A stretch of 6,899 nucleotides of DNA from Flavobacteriaceae bacterium (GTDB lineage Bacteria > Bacteroidota > Bacteroidia > Flavobacteriales > Flavobacteriaceae): NCBI GenBank assembly GCA_030694835.1, contig JAUYUF010000083.1:1-6899 (forward strand), in the 5' to 3' direction. Shown here piece by piece: positions 6,239 to 6,899 of this stretch; the first letter of the stretch is position 1, and each line of letters begins with the position of its first letter. A model generated the notes under the pieces. That model had not been told where the DNA came from. It was given only the letters and a program-made list of their open reading frames with translations, and made no database searches. The translations under genes were made by a program, and so were the position numbers.

Positions 6239-6899
6239 ATGAATAAGATTTTAAAATACTTATCAGCACTATTCTTATCATTGACCTTACTATTTATAGG
6301 ATGTCAAGAAGATGAATATTCCTTAGGCGATTTAACAGCTCCATCTGGACTTGTAATCAATACAGAGATTGTAGGTGCTAATACTGCCAATCCAAATGGT
6401 GATGGTTCTGGAGATGTAAAAATAACTATTACTGCTACCAATGCACTCGCCTTTAAAATTGATTTTGGAACTTCAACTACCCTAAACCTTGTTCCATTAG
6501 TGGATGGAAAAGTTACCAAAAAGTTTACAACTACAGGTGTTAATACTTATAGACTAACCGTTGTTGCTTATGGCAAAGGCGGATCTTCAGCTAATTTAAC
6601 AAAAGATATCACTGTTAGAAGTGATTTTAATCCAGCTCCGGCACTTGTAACTGCTTTAACAAATAATGCAACCAAATCTTGGAAAGTTGATAAAAGTGTA
6701 CCTGGTCATTTTGGTGTAGGACCATGGAATGTGGGCTCTGTAAGACCAGAATGGTGGGCTGCTGCCATTGATGAAAAAGTAAATTGTTGTAATTGTTTTT
6801 ATACTGCAAGATTTACATTTACTAAAGTAGTTGCAACCAATACCTATACCTTAACAGTGGCTACACCAGACGGTGCTTTTACTAAAACAGGTGCATTAG
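6239..6899 (+). CDS. PKD-domain surface lipoprotein, 3' end outside window (glycan-binding protein or surface hydrolase)
   Basis: An open frame from the ATG at 6239 runs 220 codons to the window edge without a stop. The lipoprotein signal ends at FIG-C22 and is followed by QEDE, a good match to the flavobacterial surface-export signal. A PKD-like domain (about 37-127) contains NPNGDGSGDVKITITA, AFKIDFG and NTYRLTVVAYGKGGSS, and resembles the first PKD domain of the preceding gene. From about 135 a separate, Trp-rich segment starts: KSWKVDKSVPGHFGVGPW (146-163), then PEWWAA (170-175) and DEKVNCCNCFYTARFTF (178-194). I have a memory of similar GH(F/L)G(V/L)GP...W(W/Y)AA...EK...C(F/L)Y segments in PUL lipoproteins of Flavobacteriia, but know no named function. 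Some proteins of this layout may carry a C-terminal glycoside hydrolase domain such as GH16; that part would lie outside the window. The gene starts 12 nt after the previous stop, so it is in the same operon. Confidence 0.85.
   Translation, partial: MNKILKYLSALFLSLTLLFIGCQEDEYSLGDLTAPSGLVINTEIVGANTANPNGDGSGDVKITITATNALAFKIDFGTSTTLNLVPLVDGKVTKKFTTTGVNTYRLTVVAYGKGGSSANLTKDITVRSDFNPAPALVTALTNNATKSWKVDKSVPGHFGVGPWNVGSVRPEWWAAAIDEKVNCCNCFYTARFTFTKVVATNTYTLTVATPDGAFTKTGAL

Noticed and set aside
6304..6809. Two reverse open frames (6304-6519 and 6627-6809)
   Set aside because: Both are antisense to the incomplete lipoprotein gene starting at 6239, whose forward frame has a lipobox and a PKD domain.
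6239..6899. Calling the last gene a GH16 laminarinase
   Set aside because: No catalytic motif of GH16 (ExDxxE type) is present in the visible 220 residues. A hydrolase domain could lie only beyond the window.

Overview
The window is a segment of an AT-rich Bacteroidota genome, most likely a Flavobacteriia member and probably Flavobacterium or a relative. The basis is the SusC/SusD gene pair, the signal-peptide style, the A-rich upstream leaders with no Shine-Dalgarno sequence, a TAnnTTTG-type -7 box, and lipoprotein N-termini of the Cys-plus-acidic type. All genes lie on the + strand, and the layout is the front half of a polysaccharide utilization locus (PUL).

Layout: (1) 3-206 is the C-terminal end of a LuxR/GerE-type helix-turn-helix regulator that begins outside the window. 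(2) 207-450 is a 244-nt AT-rich intergenic region. It holds a weak terminator-like or operator-like dyad (245-262), a perfect 9-bp inverted repeat with a 4-bp spacer (403-424), and an abutting TAGATTTG -7 box (424-431) just before the first PUL gene. I see no RNA gene in it. (3) 451-3567 is a SusC-type TonB-dependent transporter. (4) 3581-5092 is its SusD-type glycan-binding lipoprotein. (5) 5114-6226 is a lipoprotein with two PKD-like domains and a carbohydrate-binding-like C-terminal beta-sandwich. (6) 6239-6899 is the first 220 residues of a second PKD-like lipoprotein that runs off the window. The intergenic gaps of 13, 21 and 12 nt point to one operon.

How they work together (inference from family knowledge): the SusC barrel and SusD lid form an outer-membrane importer for oligosaccharides. 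The two PKD lipoproteins would be surface glycan-binding proteins, or in the last case possibly a surface hydrolase with a catalytic domain beyond the window, which capture polysaccharide and feed it to SusCD. The upstream regulator is the natural candidate to control the operon through the dyad overlapping the promoter. The order SusC, SusD, PKD lipoprotein, PKD lipoprotein resembles laminarin (beta-1,3-glucan) PULs of marine and freshwater Flavobacteriia. No catalytic domain is visible here, so the substrate is only an inference.

I find no mobile element, CRISPR array, tRNA/rRNA or defence system, and no wholly new system. The parts most worth a second look are the promoter dyad, the unassigned Trp/Cys-rich domain of the last gene, and an 18-bp perfect palindrome early in the susC-like gene.
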